A stretch of DNA of 64,000 bases from Candidatus Bathyarchaeota archaeon (GCA_026014705.1 JAOZHU010000015.1:152188-216187), one strand, 5' to 3'. Positions 1-8,777 are shown, counted from the first letter of the stretch. Notes: generated from the sequence alone by a model not told the origin. Numbers and translations are program-made.

Positions 1-1
1 A

Positions 2-583
2 AGGATAGGGTTGCCTGTTGAGAAACCATTGTTGCCTTTCTTGGGGAAGCCGCTTATCGACTGGGTTGTTGACGCTGTGAAGTCAGCGGAGAAGATTTCA
101 GAGTTTTACGTTGTAACCAGCAGAAACGCGGTGGAAACAGAGCGCAAGTGCCTCGAAGATGGGTTGAAAGTCATAAGAACCGATGGCAAAGGCTATCATG
201 ATGACTTGAAGCAAGCCATTTTTGAAGCGCGGTTGCCGGGTGCTGTTTTGACGATGCCTGCGGATTTGCCGGCGGTGACTGGGAAGTTTCTTGATAAGGT
301 AGTCACAGCCTATGAGGAGTGCGGAAAGGATGCGTTGGCGGTTTTTGTTCCCATTAGTACACGCGAGGCGTTGGGCTTGTCGGTTTCATCTACGGATGAG
401 CATAAGGGAGTTTGGCATGCGGTTTCAGGCGTTAATGTGATTAACAGTGCACGGGTTAGGGATGAGGGAAAAATCGAGACTGGCGCAATTATTACGGATG
501 AGGTTGAAGTGCTTTTGAATATCAACACTTTGAAGGATTTGGAGATAGCTGAGAAAATCCTGCGCGAAGCCAAGAAAACATGA
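2..583 (+). CDS. cobY: Adenosylcobinamide-phosphate guanylyltransferase, 5' end cut by window
   Basis: The open frame enters from the left edge (residues R-I-G precede the first TTG), so the true start lies outside the window. The visible 193 codons match archaeal CobY. The RIGLPVEKPLLPFLGKPL stretch corresponds to the end of the nucleotide-binding GGKGTRMG..EKPL motif. An aspartate-containing TMPADLPAVTG segment (about residue 85) and the C-terminal INTLKDLEIAE helix are also typical. CobY transfers GMP from GTP to adenosylcobinamide phosphate in cobalamin assembly and salvage, in the cytosol. No other cobalamin gene is visible here. The nearest alternative is another MobA-like NTP transferase, but the INT-x-DL-x-AE ending favours CobY. 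Confidence 0.8.
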   Translation, partial: RIGLPVEKPLLPFLGKPLIDWVVDAVKSAEKISEFYVVTSRNAVETERKCLEDGLKVIRTDGKGYHDDLKQAIFEARLPGAVLTMPADLPAVTGKFLDKVVTAYEECGKDALAVFVPISTREALGLSVSSTDEHKGVWHAVSGVNVINSARVRDEGKIETGAIITDEVEVLLNINTLKDLEIAEKILREAKKT

Positions 584-991
584 TGTCTTCGCAATTAACG
601 CGTTGCAAAGGTAATTTGCTGCTTGTCCGTGAATAATGTTTTCATCGTTTTCAGGGCAGCGTGGACTAGTGCTCGTGGCGGTCTATAGCCCCCTTTTAAA
701 TAGTTTATATAGTGTTGGAGGCGGTGTGCGGGATAGACCCTCTATAGGCTTCTGCAATGAACCACTAATAGGCGCCAAATAGGCTTGCACTGATAGATTC
801 CTCCCTTCTCCTTTTCTTAGTTTGGCTATTAGACATCAAATATGTGGGCATTGGTGCCGTTTACGTGTTTTCCGTTTTGGATTGGAGTTAGTCAAGAAAA
901 TTTGACCGAGAAAACTCCGCTTTAGTCAAGAAACCTTGATAAAAACCCTTTTTACTGCCGCGGTTGGACATAGTTTTGTCGGGAAAAGAGA
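584..991. other. 408-bp intergenic region / long leader before NosD-like gene
   Basis: No convincing gene is seen. The stretch holds a copy of the recurrent CTATAG element (664-710) with AT-rich TATA-like sequence (about 695-711). It is followed by roughly 280 bases before the ATG at 992. AGTCAAGAAA occurs twice in the distal part (about 891-900 and 924-933). A similar AGTCAAGAAA lies in the leader of the surface-protein array near 26.3 kb, and both start sites follow a GGGAAAAG/GGGGAAAAG ribosome-binding-like sequence. A shared 5' leader for cell-surface genes is an inference. Confidence 0.5.
664..710 (+). repeat. CTATAG intergenic element, copy 1
   Basis: CTAGTGCTCG (666-675) precedes GTCTATAGCCCCCTTTTAAA (681-700) and then TAGTTTATAT. 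Related copies lie at 26131-26167, 26191-26228, 46938-46975 (inverted) and 56510-56545. All are intergenic. The part after CTATAG resembles a TATA box, so it may be a promoter module. It could equally be a small dispersed repeat. Confidence 0.55.
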
Positions 992-2311
992 ATGAACAAA
1001 TCCTCGGTTCTATTGCTTGTACTCATTTGTCTGGTAGCGCCTTGCGTAGCGCTGTTTTTGCCTGTTAAAGCTGTTTCCAATACGCTTGTTGTCCCAGACG
1101 ATTACTCTACAATAGGCGACGCTATACGCGCTGCTTCGGAAGGCGACTTGATAATTGTTAAGAAAGGCACATATCAAGAACAGACATTGATTATAGATAA
1201 GCCCCTCTCTCTGGAGGGCGCGGGCGCTGAAGAGACGATAATTACTTTTCATCCGCCTCTCGTTTTTGCCGGGTGGCATTCTGTTGTGCCAATGTATACT
1301 TATGACAAACCACTGCGCATTTACGCGGAAAATGTTGAAATTTCAGGTTTCACACTCTCCGCTGAATTAACCACTGAAGCACCAGCAGATTTGGCTAATC
1401 ACACCCTTGGTCCCTGTGACCCACCGTTTATTGCGGTGGGCGGAGCCCAGATTCTGTCAACTGGAAACAACACTATAATAAGGAGAAACACCATAAAGAC
1501 AGGGCTGTCAATTGAAGGCTCTTACCAAGCAATTGTTGAAAACACGCTGGCAAGCGGTGTCGGGTGCTATGGTTCTAACAACAAAATCGTTTCAAACTTG
1601 GTTACGGGTTCAGGCATCGAAGTTGGAGGTTTCTCCAACCAGATTCTTGCCAATGCCATAGTTGGCGCGTACAAGATTCACAGTGGCATTCAGGTAAATG
1701 GCGATGCCAACATAATTGCTGGAAACAATGTGACAAACTGTAATGCGGGTTTGACCGTTTACCGTGGATACAGCGGCGTCGGCTCAAACAACGTTTTCTA
1801 TGGAAACAGGTTAACAAAGAACGTTTACGGCATTGCGGTGTCTGGTGGAAACAACAACACTTTCTTCGGTAACGAGTTGCTGAACAATAGCATCGGTGTT
1901 AAAATCGAACCAGCAATACTGGATTCTGACCAACTGGAAACGAATGCTACGTTTCATCATAACAATTTCATCGGCAGTATTCAGCAGGTTAGTCTGTTAA
2001 CGTGCGCCGTTGTCTTTTTTGACGCTAATGGAGAGGGCAATTACTGGAGCGATTACACTAGCTTAGACGGCGACGGTGATGGCATAGGCGACACGCCATA
2101 CATTATTAACGGGAACCTAAGGGACAACAAGCCACTTATGACTCCATACGACATTTCCAAAGCTGCGCTCTCCGATGCGTTTCCAGACACTGCAATGGTG
2201 AATCCTCTTTCAACAGTTCCTCTCGTGATTGTTGTTCTCGCTGCAGCTGTTGTGATTGGCGCTGGCTTGCTGGTATGCCTGAAGAAACGCGGCAGGAGTC
2301 TAATCACATGA
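992..2311 (+). CDS. Membrane-anchored beta-helix (NosD/CASH-type) surface protein
   Basis: 439 residues. An N-terminal signal peptide (about 1-28, hydrophobic LLLVLICLVAPCVALFL) is followed by a PDDYSTIGDAIRAA segment that opens NosD/pectate-lyase-like right-handed beta-helix domains. Repeated asparagine-rich coils follow (GNNTIIRRN, GNNVTNCN, GNRLTKN, NNNTFFGNELLNNS). Next come the typical archaeal closing motif GNYWSDYTSLDGDGDGIGDT (about 350-370) and a single C-terminal membrane segment (about 405-428) ending in KKRGR. It is therefore predicted to be exported and anchored by its C-terminus. Substrate or ligand is unknown; the fold is used by carbohydrate-active and copper-periplasmic proteins. 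The start is supported by GGGAAAAGAG upstream. The stop overlaps the ATG of the next, paralogous gene. Confidence 0.8.
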   Translation: MNKSSVLLLVLICLVAPCVALFLPVKAVSNTLVVPDDYSTIGDAIRAASEGDLIIVKKGTYQEQTLIIDKPLSLEGAGAEETIITFHPPLVFAGWHSVVPMYTYDKPLRIYAENVEISGFTLSAELTTEAPADLANHTLGPCDPPFIAVGGAQILSTGNNTIIRRNTIKTGLSIEGSYQAIVENTLASGVGCYGSNNKIVSNLVTGSGIEVGGFSNQILANAIVGAYKIHSGIQVNGDANIIAGNNVTNCNAGLTVYRGYSGVGSNNVFYGNRLTKNVYGIAVSGGNNNTFFGNELLNNSIGVKIEPAILDSDQLETNATFHHNNFIGSIQQVSLLTCAVVFFDANGEGNYWSDYTSLDGDGDGIGDTPYIINGNLRDNKPLMTPYDISKAALSDAFPDTAMVNPLSTVPLVIVVLAAAVVIGAGLLVCLKKRGRSLIT

Positions 2312-3453
2312 GTAGAACCGCTTTCGCCCTAACTTTAATTGTTTTGCTGTCAGCGGCAACAGCCACGCGTTACCCTGTTGCTGCAGTTGCTCAACCCTTT
2401 GAGGCTATAACCATCAAGGCTGATGGAAGCATCACACCTGAGACAGCGCCCATAACGCAAAATGGAAACGTTTACACGTTAACCAGTGACATTTGGGGCA
2501 GTATAACTGTTGAAAAATTCAACATCGTAATTGACGGCGCTGGCTATACACTTCAAGGAAATGGCACTTGGAGAGGAATACAAATTTTTAACCCGTATAA
2601 CGTTACCGTTAGGCGTAGCTATGACGTTACAGTCAAAAATTTTAACATCAAAGGGTTTGAGGAGGGCATCGACGTTTTTGGCTATTGGGGGAACATAATC
2701 AGCGGCGTAGTCATATCCGGAAACAACGTGACAAACAATAGCGTGGGCATTAGATTTTCGAGTTACGAACGGTATTCTAACAACACTATAATAGGCAACC
2801 GCGTCCTCGGGAACAACCGCGGCATTGTCATGGAAATGGGGCATGTGGGCGATGAGAGCGGCAACATCGTTTATGCAAATCAGATAGCCGACAATCAAGT
2901 GGGCATGTGGTTCTTGTGGCTGGGTGACTACTATGGTTGGAAGCCGAATCCTTTCGAAATGAAAAACCGAATTTACTGCAACAATTTTGTCAACAACCAT
3001 CAAAACGTGGTTAACGCGCATGTCATTTATGATCCTGACTGCGCCAATGTCTGGGACAACGACGCAGTGGGGAACTTTTGGAGTGATTACGACGGCATAG
3101 ATGGCGATAATAACGGAATAGGAGACACAAAGTACACGATTGACAGCAATAACATAGACCGATACCCGTTAATGGTTCCCGTCGATATTTCCCAAAAAGC
3201 ACTGGATTTCCCAACTGCACCAGCCACGCCAACACCAATTCCGACACCAACCGCCACACCTAATTCCCTACCTACTCCTAGCGTGCAACCAAGCCAATTG
3301 CCCTCTTCTTCGCCTCAAGAAACAGAATCCGACACAAACCCTTTCCAAACAACAATTGCCCTAATTGCCTCCCTTATCGCGGTTGTGACGGCTAGCGGTG
3401 GGCTGCTGGTGTATCTCAAGAAGCGCCACTCGAGAACCGAGACTGCGCGTTAA
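2308..3453 (+). CDS. Second membrane-anchored beta-helix (NosD-like) surface protein
   Basis: 381 residues from the ATG that overlaps the previous stop (ATGA). An upstream in-frame start at 2275 would put 11 charged residues before the signal peptide, so I reject it. The signal peptide is residues 1-29 (FALTLIVLLSAATATRY). A right-handed beta-helix of N-rich coils follows (GNNVTNNSVG, NNTIIGNRVLGNNRG), then FWSDYDGIDGDNNGIGDTKY. A Pro/Thr/Ser-rich linker (about 305-340, TPTPIPTPTATP) leads to a membrane segment and a KKRHSR tail. It is probably co-transcribed and translationally coupled with the upstream paralogue. Function is unknown beyond a likely cell-surface role. Confidence 0.8.
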   Translation: MSRTAFALTLIVLLSAATATRYPVAAVAQPFEAITIKADGSITPETAPITQNGNVYTLTSDIWGSITVEKFNIVIDGAGYTLQGNGTWRGIQIFNPYNVTVRRSYDVTVKNFNIKGFEEGIDVFGYWGNIISGVVISGNNVTNNSVGIRFSSYERYSNNTIIGNRVLGNNRGIVMEMGHVGDESGNIVYANQIADNQVGMWFLWLGDYYGWKPNPFEMKNRIYCNNFVNNHQNVVNAHVIYDPDCANVWDNDAVGNFWSDYDGIDGDNNGIGDTKYTIDSNNIDRYPLMVPVDISQKALDFPTAPATPTPIPTPTATPNSLPTPSVQPSQLPSSSPQETESDTNPFQTTIALIASLIAVVTASGGLLVYLKKRHSRTETAR

Positions 3454-3543
3454 AAAGAACCCGTGAGACGTTGACCTGTTAAAACAGTAAAAGCACAAGT
3501 GCCAAACTCTAATGTTCAGACAGTTGAAACGTTAAGAGCCCTG

Positions 3544-3954
3544 TCAACTGCGTAGTACTATCATGGTGTTGGTTTTCATTATGCCGTCTACGCGGCGGAT
3601 TTTTTCTATGCACTCATTGACTTCTGTTACGCTCATGCCGCTGATGACTGCGACAATGTCGTATTCGCCTGTAACCTCATAAACGGTTTCTACGTTCGGG
3701 ATGCGCCGTATTTTCTCGGAAACCTCTTGTGTTGGCGCTGCAGGATTAGTTGCCAGCAGCGTGATTGCTTCTGTGCCTTCGGCGGCGCCGACTTTGACCG
3801 TGAATTTGCGTATAACGCCTGCGTCGACCAGTAGTTTGATTCTTTTTCGCACTGCGCCTTCGGATAAGCCTATTTGTTTTCCGATGTCGCTGTAACCGAT
3901 GCGTCCGTCCTGCTTTAAGATGCGGATTATCTCTTTATCTTTCTCATCCAACAT
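3544..3954 (-). CDS. Lrp/AsnC-family regulator, candidate LysM
   Basis: 136 residues. Residues 1-60 form the AsnC-type winged helix-turn-helix (LDEKDKEIIRILKQDGR, then GLSEGAVRKRIKLL). Residues about 65-135 form the RAM/AsnC ligand-binding domain (VYEVTGEYDIVAVISG). Family members bind DNA as dimers or octamers and respond to amino acids. It is divergent from lysW, with a TATA-like TTAAATTTTT at about 3986-3997 on its strand and a leader of roughly 15 bases. In Sulfolobus the Lrp-type regulator LysM sits next to lysW and controls the lysine operon; by position this gene is a candidate equivalent. The lysine link is inferred from neighbourhood only. Confidence 0.85.
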   Translation of the reverse strand: MLDEKDKEIIRILKQDGRIGYSDIGKQIGLSEGAVRKRIKLLVDAGVIRKFTVKVGAAEGTEAITLLATNPAAPTQEVSEKIRRIPNVETVYEVTGEYDIVAVISGMSVTEVNECIEKIRRVDGIMKTNTMIVLRS

Positions 3955-4097
3955 TTTTCGCCTGCTTCTGTTCTTATCAGCGGAAAAATTTAACGTTTTC
4001 TGTAATTTACGACAGTGTCAGTTGCGGATTACGTGCGCTGCTATGGCTTAACAGTGCCTTTTTCGGAAAGCCGCCACTTACTAACGTGCACCATTTG

Positions 4098-4146
4098 GAA
4101 CATTAAGAGCCCAAGTTGTCACGGATAAGTCGCAATGTTTAAAAGA
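4098..4146 (+). promoter_or_regulatory. Promoter of lysW with upstream repeat
   Basis: GTTTAAAAG at 4137-4145 is a TATA-like box. It would place transcription start near 4167, about 33 bases before the ATG at 4200. Upstream, GAACATTAAGAGCCC (4098-4112) resembles AAACGTTAAGAGCCC at the other end of the lrp gene (3527-3541), and could be a regulator site. Confidence 0.45.
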
Positions 4147-4199
4147 AACCCACGTTAATCTCAGAGACATTTCCAACAACAAAAAAGTGGTAACAAATA

Positions 4200-4421
4200 A
4201 TGATTAAGCCCATTGCAAATTTGAGAACCCAAGAGGTGAAAACGATAAACAAAGCCAAATGCCCCGACTGCGACGCCGAACTCGATGTCCCAGCAGACAC
4301 TGTGCAAGGAGAAATCCTAAGCTGCCCAGGTTGCGGGCTAGAACTCGAAGTGAAAAAGGTAAACGGCGGATGCGTAGACCTTCAAGAGCTCACAATTGAA
4401 GGAGAAGACTGGGGCGAATAA
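4200..4421 (+). CDS. lysW: LysW, amino-group carrier protein
   Basis: The C-terminal end EGEDWGE is the hallmark of LysW; its terminal glutamate is the residue to which alpha-aminoadipate (or glutamate) is attached. Two zinc-binding pairs are visible, CPDCDAELDVP and CPGCGLELEV. The protein protects and presents the substrate to LysX, LysY, LysZ, LysJ and LysK. At 73 residues it is longer than the usual 54-56. An in-frame GTG at 4236 would give about 61 residues and a family-like length. The ATG at 4200 fits the predicted transcript start, so the choice remains open. It is the first gene of the lysine cluster. Confidence 0.92.
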   Translation: MIKPIANLRTQEVKTINKAKCPDCDAELDVPADTVQGEILSCPGCGLELEVKKVNGGCVDLQELTIEGEDWGE

Positions 4422-4454
4422 ACAGTCACCACCACCCGCTTTCCCTTCAAGTTA

Positions 4455-4470
4455 CCAAAATTTTTAAACA
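4455..4470 (+). promoter_or_regulatory. Promoter of lysX
   Basis: CCAAAATTTTTAAACA reads as an A-rich BRE followed by a TATA box (4461-4470). It lies about 31 bases before the ATG at 4497, implying a leaderless or very short-leader transcript. This suggests lysX can be transcribed separately from lysW. Confidence 0.5.
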
Positions 4471-4496
4471 ATTTTCTATAAGGGCGCAAACAACCA

Positions 4497-5675
4497 ATGA
4501 GCATCGCACTTCTTTATGAACGCTCAGAAAACGACGAAAACGGCATAAAACTCACCGCAGAACAGTTAGGCGTACCATTGATTTACCTGCCCTTCCGCAA
4601 AATCGCCCTCGCTATACACAAAGATGGCTACACTGTGAAAACCAAAGGCAAAGACTACACAAGCACCGTCAAAGATGTTGCCGTAGTGCTGAACCGCGCC
4701 CAAAGCAAAAACCGCAGATTATACGCATCGCACACGCTGGAACTCTTCGACAAAAAAGTCATAAACCCCTCCCAAATCGAATTCGCCTGCTACAGCAAAC
4801 TGCGCACACTGCTGCACTTCTGGAAAGAAGGCATTCCAATCCCGAAAACGGTTTATGTGCCATGCGACCCATATGACACCACGAAAAGCGGCACACGCAT
4901 CAGCAACGAAAAAGACATCGCAGATTTGCTAGAAAACGAATTAGCCTCCGCTGACGGCATCGTGATAAAGCCTGACGCGGGCACACACGGCAACAAAATA
5001 GTCCTCTCCAAAAACCGCGAACAACTCATCACCAACATCGAGCAAACAACCCCGTCAATAACAAACCCCGTCGGAATCATAGCCCAAGAACAAATCAAAA
5101 AATGGTTCTACGACCTCCGCATAATCGCGTTCAAAGAAAAAGGCAAAGCCCCAGTATGCCACCCCGTAGCCTTGGCGAGAGCAGGATTCAAAGACTTCCG
5201 TACCAACACGTATTTGGGCAATTTGGTGTTCGACGCGAAACTTCCAGCAAGCATCAGAGAATTAGCAGTTAAATGCGGCAAGGCTCTGGGAAAAGAACAT
5301 GACGCATGGGTGTTCGCGTTAGACGCAATGATTAACGTGGGCGAAAACAAAACAGCAGACGAAGCCCAGCTCAAAGCAGAGCTTGACAAGGCAGCGGTAG
5401 CCTTCAAAACTGTGCAAAAGGTTAAGGTAGACGAAACCCGCCTAACCGATTTCCCCCGCTGGAACAGCAAGCTGGAAGCGGCGTTCCACAAGTTCATGGG
5501 CACGGCGCCTTACGCAAAAATAAAAAGCGTAATCGAAGAAAACATAGAGCAAAACCAGCAAAACGTGGTCTTCCACGAGGCAAACTCTTGCCCCGAATTC
5601 TGGGAACAAACCCGCCTCATCGCAGGCATAAACGTGGCAGTTCCCCTAATAAAAAGCGCCCAAAGCATGATTTAA
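4497..5675 (+). CDS. lysX: LysW-aminoadipate ligase (ATP-grasp) with internal insertion
   Basis: 392 residues, whereas the family norm is about 280. The N-terminal domain (MSIALLYERSENDE) and the NRAQSKNRRLYAS segment (66-78) correspond to LysX. The ATP-grasp part shows GIVIKPDAGTHGNKIV (about 154-169) and IAQEQIKKWFYDLRI. The metal site is split: FALDAM (D276) and HEANSCPEF (E361, N363) are separated by an Ala/Lys-rich, mostly helical insertion at roughly 283-356. It should attach alpha-aminoadipate to the C-terminal glutamate of LysW using ATP. Position between lysW and lysYZJK supports LysX rather than RimK. It may also act on glutamate for arginine, since no separate argX is visible here. 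Confidence 0.82.
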   Translation: MSIALLYERSENDENGIKLTAEQLGVPLIYLPFRKIALAIHKDGYTVKTKGKDYTSTVKDVAVVLNRAQSKNRRLYASHTLELFDKKVINPSQIEFACYSKLRTLLHFWKEGIPIPKTVYVPCDPYDTTKSGTRISNEKDIADLLENELASADGIVIKPDAGTHGNKIVLSKNREQLITNIEQTTPSITNPVGIIAQEQIKKWFYDLRIIAFKEKGKAPVCHPVALARAGFKDFRTNTYLGNLVFDAKLPASIRELAVKCGKALGKEHDAWVFALDAMINVGENKTADEAQLKAELDKAAVAFKTVQKVKVDETRLTDFPRWNSKLEAAFHKFMGTAPYAKIKSVIEENIEQNQQNVVFHEANSCPEFWEQTRLIAGINVAVPLIKSAQSMI

Positions 5676-5701
5676 CAGTCGCAGCAAGGTGAAAAAAGAA
5701 A

Positions 5702-6757
5702 ATGTTAAAAATTGGCATAATCGGCGGTTCAGGATACGTCGGCAGTGAACTCCTACGTTTACTGCTACTGCATCCAGAAGTAGAGGTAACCATGGTCACT
5801 TCGCGCCAAACCGCCGGAGAATACATCTTCAACACTCACCCGAACCTCAGAGGAATCACCCAGCAAAAATTCGTGCCCATGGACATCGCGGAACTCAGCA
5901 AAAACTGCGAATTGGTGTTCACGGCAACTCCGCACGGCGGCTCAGTCAACCTCGTCCCGAAACTGCTAGAGGCTGGACTAAAAGTAATTGACATGAGCGC
6001 CGACTTCCGCCTCAAAAACCCCGCGGACTACGACAAATGGTACGGCTGGAAACACGCACATCCTGAACTGCTGAAAGAAGCAGCCTACGGCTTACCTGAA
6101 CTGCACCGGCAAGAAATAAAAAACGCGCGGCTAATCGCTTGCCCCGGCTGTATGGCAACTGCAACCATACTTGCTTTGGCGCCGTTCGTGAAAGCAGGCT
6201 TAATCGAAAACAACCGCGTAGTCGCAGACGTAAAAATTGGTTCTTCAGGCGCAGGCAGCAAACCCACAATCGCTTCGCATCATCCTGAACGCTTCAGCGG
6301 AGTACGACCCTACAAAGTAATAGAACACCGCCACATAGCAGAAGTCGAACAAGAACTCAACAACCTGACAAGCGAGCCAGTGACTATTTCATTTACTCCA
6401 CACGCCGTGAATATGGTCCGCGGCATCCTCTCCACAATCCATGTGTTCCCAAAAAACCAGTTAGCCCTAAAAGACGTGTGGAAGACGCTTCGCGGGCAAT
6501 ATGAAGGCGAACCGTTCATACGTTTCGTGAAATACCTGAAAGGCGCGTATCAGCTCCCTGACCCCAAAGTCACCGTAGGCACAAACTTCTGCGACATAGG
6601 CTTCGAACTGGACCCACACGCAAACAGGCTGGTGCTGTTCTCGGCGATAGACAACATGGTAAAAGGCGCTTCAGGACAAGGCGTCCAATGCTTAAACATA
6701 CTCATGGGCATAGACGAAACCACTGGGCTGAAAAGCACAGGTTTCCACCCGATGTGA
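5702..6757 (+). CDS. lysY: LysW-aminoadipyl-phosphate reductase
   Basis: 351 residues, ArgC/LysY family, full length. The NAD(P)-binding motif GIIGGSGYVGSELLRLL is at 5-21. The catalytic cysteine lies in ACPGCMATATI (about 148-158). The GSSGAG segment and a C-terminal DNMVKGASGQ motif are also present. It reduces the LysW-bound aminoadipyl phosphate to the semialdehyde. An AAGGTGA ribosome-binding site (5688-5694) supports the ATG. It sits 26 bases after lysX and 6 bases before lysZ. In related archaea this enzyme also serves arginine synthesis on LysW-glutamate. Confidence 0.92.
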   Translation: MLKIGIIGGSGYVGSELLRLLLLHPEVEVTMVTSRQTAGEYIFNTHPNLRGITQQKFVPMDIAELSKNCELVFTATPHGGSVNLVPKLLEAGLKVIDMSADFRLKNPADYDKWYGWKHAHPELLKEAAYGLPELHRQEIKNARLIACPGCMATATILALAPFVKAGLIENNRVVADVKIGSSGAGSKPTIASHHPERFSGVRPYKVIEHRHIAEVEQELNNLTSEPVTISFTPHAVNMVRGILSTIHVFPKNQLALKDVWKTLRGQYEGEPFIRFVKYLKGAYQLPDPKVTVGTNFCDIGFELDPHANRLVLFSAIDNMVKGASGQGVQCLNILMGIDETTGLKSTGFHPM

Positions 6758-6763
6758 TACGCC

Positions 6764-7573
6764 ATGCTAATAGTAGTGAAAATGGGCGGAAGCATACTAA
6801 AAGAAGGCGCTTCATCCGACCTCATCGCCGACTTGAAAACGCTCACCGCAGAGCATAAACTGGTGCTTGTTCACGGCGGAGGCGCAGAAGTCACCGAAAC
6901 CGCAGCCAAACTCGGCAAACCGCAGCAATTCATAGTTTCACCTGAAGGCTTCCGAAGCCGCTACACGGACAAGGAAACAATCGAAATTTACACGATGGTT
7001 ATGGCTGGGAAAATCAACAAGCAAATAGTCCTAGCGCTGCAAAGCCAAGGCGTACCCGCAGTAGGTGTGTCTGGCCTAGACGGGCAACTTCTAAAAGCAG
7101 AACGGAAAAAACGGCTAATCGCCGTGGACGAGAAAGGACGCAAAAGAGTAATCGACGGCGGTTACACTGGAAAACTCATCGAAGCCAACGCGGCTTTGCT
7201 GCGTTTTCTGTTTGAACAAGGCTACGTGCCCGTTGTGACGCCCATAGCGCTGAGCGAAGAGTTTGAACCGCTGAACGTTGACGGCGACCGAACAGCCGCT
7301 TTCATAGCAGGTGCCTTGAAAGCCGACCGTTTAATCCTGCTGACCGATGTGCAAGGCTTAATGTTGAAAGGCAAGACAGTTCCAAGAATAAGCGCGTCTG
7401 AAATCCGCGAAGTGCTATCCAGCATAGGTCACGGAATGAGCACCAAAGTTCACGCGGCTCTAGATGCGCTTAATCAAGGCGTCAATGAGGTCCTAATCAC
7501 CTCGGGCATTGAGAAAAACCCCCTTTCCTCAGCGCTAAAACACGAAGCAGGCACCGTGATTAACCGTGAATGA
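6764..7573 (+). CDS. lysZ: LysW-aminoadipate kinase
   Basis: 269 residues, amino-acid kinase fold of the ArgB/LysZ type. The start VVKMGGSILKEGAS and the glycine-rich LVHGGGAEV (about 36-44) bind phosphates. NVDGDRTAAFIAGAL (about 167-181) and LLTDVQGLM (about 190-198) belong to the nucleotide site. It phosphorylates the side-chain carboxylate of LysW-aminoadipate. The stop overlaps the GTG of lysJ by 8 bases, which indicates translational coupling. Confidence 0.92.
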   Translation: MLIVVKMGGSILKEGASSDLIADLKTLTAEHKLVLVHGGGAEVTETAAKLGKPQQFIVSPEGFRSRYTDKETIEIYTMVMAGKINKQIVLALQSQGVPAVGVSGLDGQLLKAERKKRLIAVDEKGRKRVIDGGYTGKLIEANAALLRFLFEQGYVPVVTPIALSEEFEPLNVDGDRTAAFIAGALKADRLILLTDVQGLMLKGKTVPRISASEIREVLSSIGHGMSTKVHAALDALNQGVNEVLITSGIEKNPLSSALKHEAGTVINRE

Positions 7574-8777
7574 ACACGACATAATTGAAGCTGAAAACAG
7601 GCTAATGGCGAACGTTTTCGCCAAAAAACCCATAGTGCTAACGCGCGGCAAAGGCGCAACCGTCTGGGACATAAACGGCAAAGCGTACGTGGACTGCACA
7701 GGCAGCTACGGCGTAGCCCTGCTAGGGCATTCGCACCCCAAGATTGTCGAAGCCGTATGCAAGCAGGCTGAGCATCTGATTTCTTGCCACGCGGGCTTCT
7801 ACAACGACAAACGAGTTGAGTTCCTGCAAAAACTCGTAAGCATAACTCCGAAAGGGTTGGATAAGGCGTTTCTTTCGAACAGCGGCGCAGAATCCGTGGA
7901 ATGCGCTGTGAAACTGGCGCGGAAATTCACCGGAAAACCCGAGATAATCGCGTTTATGGGCGCGTTTCACGGAAAAACCATGGGCGCCCTCTCTGCTACA
8001 TGGGACAAGAAATACCGCGAGCCTTTCCTGCCTTTAGTGCCAGAGTTCAAGCATGTTGCTCCCGATAACCTTGACAAAGTACGCGAAGCCATAACCGACA
8101 AAACCGCGGCTGTTCTCGTTGAACCCATCCGCGGGGAAGGCGGCGTGCGTGTTCCGCCAGACGGTTTCCTTCAGGGACTCAGGGAACTCTGCGACGAAAA
8201 AAACGTGCTTTTAATATTTGATGAAGTGCAAACAGGCTTCGGACGCACGGGAAAACTGTTCGCTTGCCAACACTGGGGCGTCGTTCCTGACGTGATGTGC
8301 TTGGCGAAGCCTTTAGCAGGCGGCTTACCCATCGGCGTAACCTTGGCCAAAGAAAACGTCATGTCAGCGCTGAAGGTGGGTGAGCACTCGACTACTTTCA
8401 GCGGCAGCCCGCTGGTGTGCGCTGCGGCATGCGCGGCTATTGACGTGCTTTTAGAGGAGAGGTTGCCTGAAAGAGCCGCGTCGTTGGGCGCGTATTTCAA
8501 AGTCAAGTTAGAAGAGTTGCAGGCTCGGCGTCGCATTGTGAAGGAAGTGCGCGGTTTAGGCTTAATGCTGGGCATGGAGCTTAGATTTGAAGTGCTTAAT
8601 GTGTTGCTCAAAATGCTGGAACGCGGCGTGCTTGTGTTGGATGCGGGAAAAACGGTTGTGCGTTTCCTGCCGCCGCTGGTTATCGAAAAAAGCCAAATCG
8701 ACACCGCCGTAACTGCCCTCGACGAGGTTTTAGGGGAAGAGGAAAATGCAAGACTACCCGGTGCGACTGCTAACTGA
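7566..8777 (+). CDS. lysJ: LysW-aminoadipate semialdehyde aminotransferase
   Basis: 403 residues, class III PLP aminotransferase (ArgD/LysJ). Landmarks are NSGAESVECAVKLARK (about 103-118), the GAFHGKTMGALS segment, the LIFDEVQTGFGRTG motif with the PLP-contacting Asp, the CLAKPLAGGLPIG segment carrying the Schiff-base lysine, and TTFSGSPLVCAAA. It transaminates LysW-aminoadipate semialdehyde to LysW-lysine with glutamate. The GTG start overlaps lysZ, and the 3' end overlaps lysK by 32 bases. Such enzymes can also use LysW-glutamate semialdehyde. Confidence 0.92.
   Translation: MNEHDIIEAENRLMANVFAKKPIVLTRGKGATVWDINGKAYVDCTGSYGVALLGHSHPKIVEAVCKQAEHLISCHAGFYNDKRVEFLQKLVSITPKGLDKAFLSNSGAESVECAVKLARKFTGKPEIIAFMGAFHGKTMGALSATWDKKYREPFLPLVPEFKHVAPDNLDKVREAITDKTAAVLVEPIRGEGGVRVPPDGFLQGLRELCDEKNVLLIFDEVQTGFGRTGKLFACQHWGVVPDVMCLAKPLAGGLPIGVTLAKENVMSALKVGEHSTTFSGSPLVCAAACAAIDVLLEERLPERAASLGAYFKVKLEELQARRRIVKEVRGLGLMLGMELRFEVLNVLLKMLERGVLVLDAGKTVVRFLPPLVIEKSQIDTAVTALDEVLGEEENARLPGATAN

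Noticed and set aside
4497..5675. RimK-type ribosomal modification ligase
   Set aside because: Position between lysW and lysYZJK and the N-terminal segment match LysX better.
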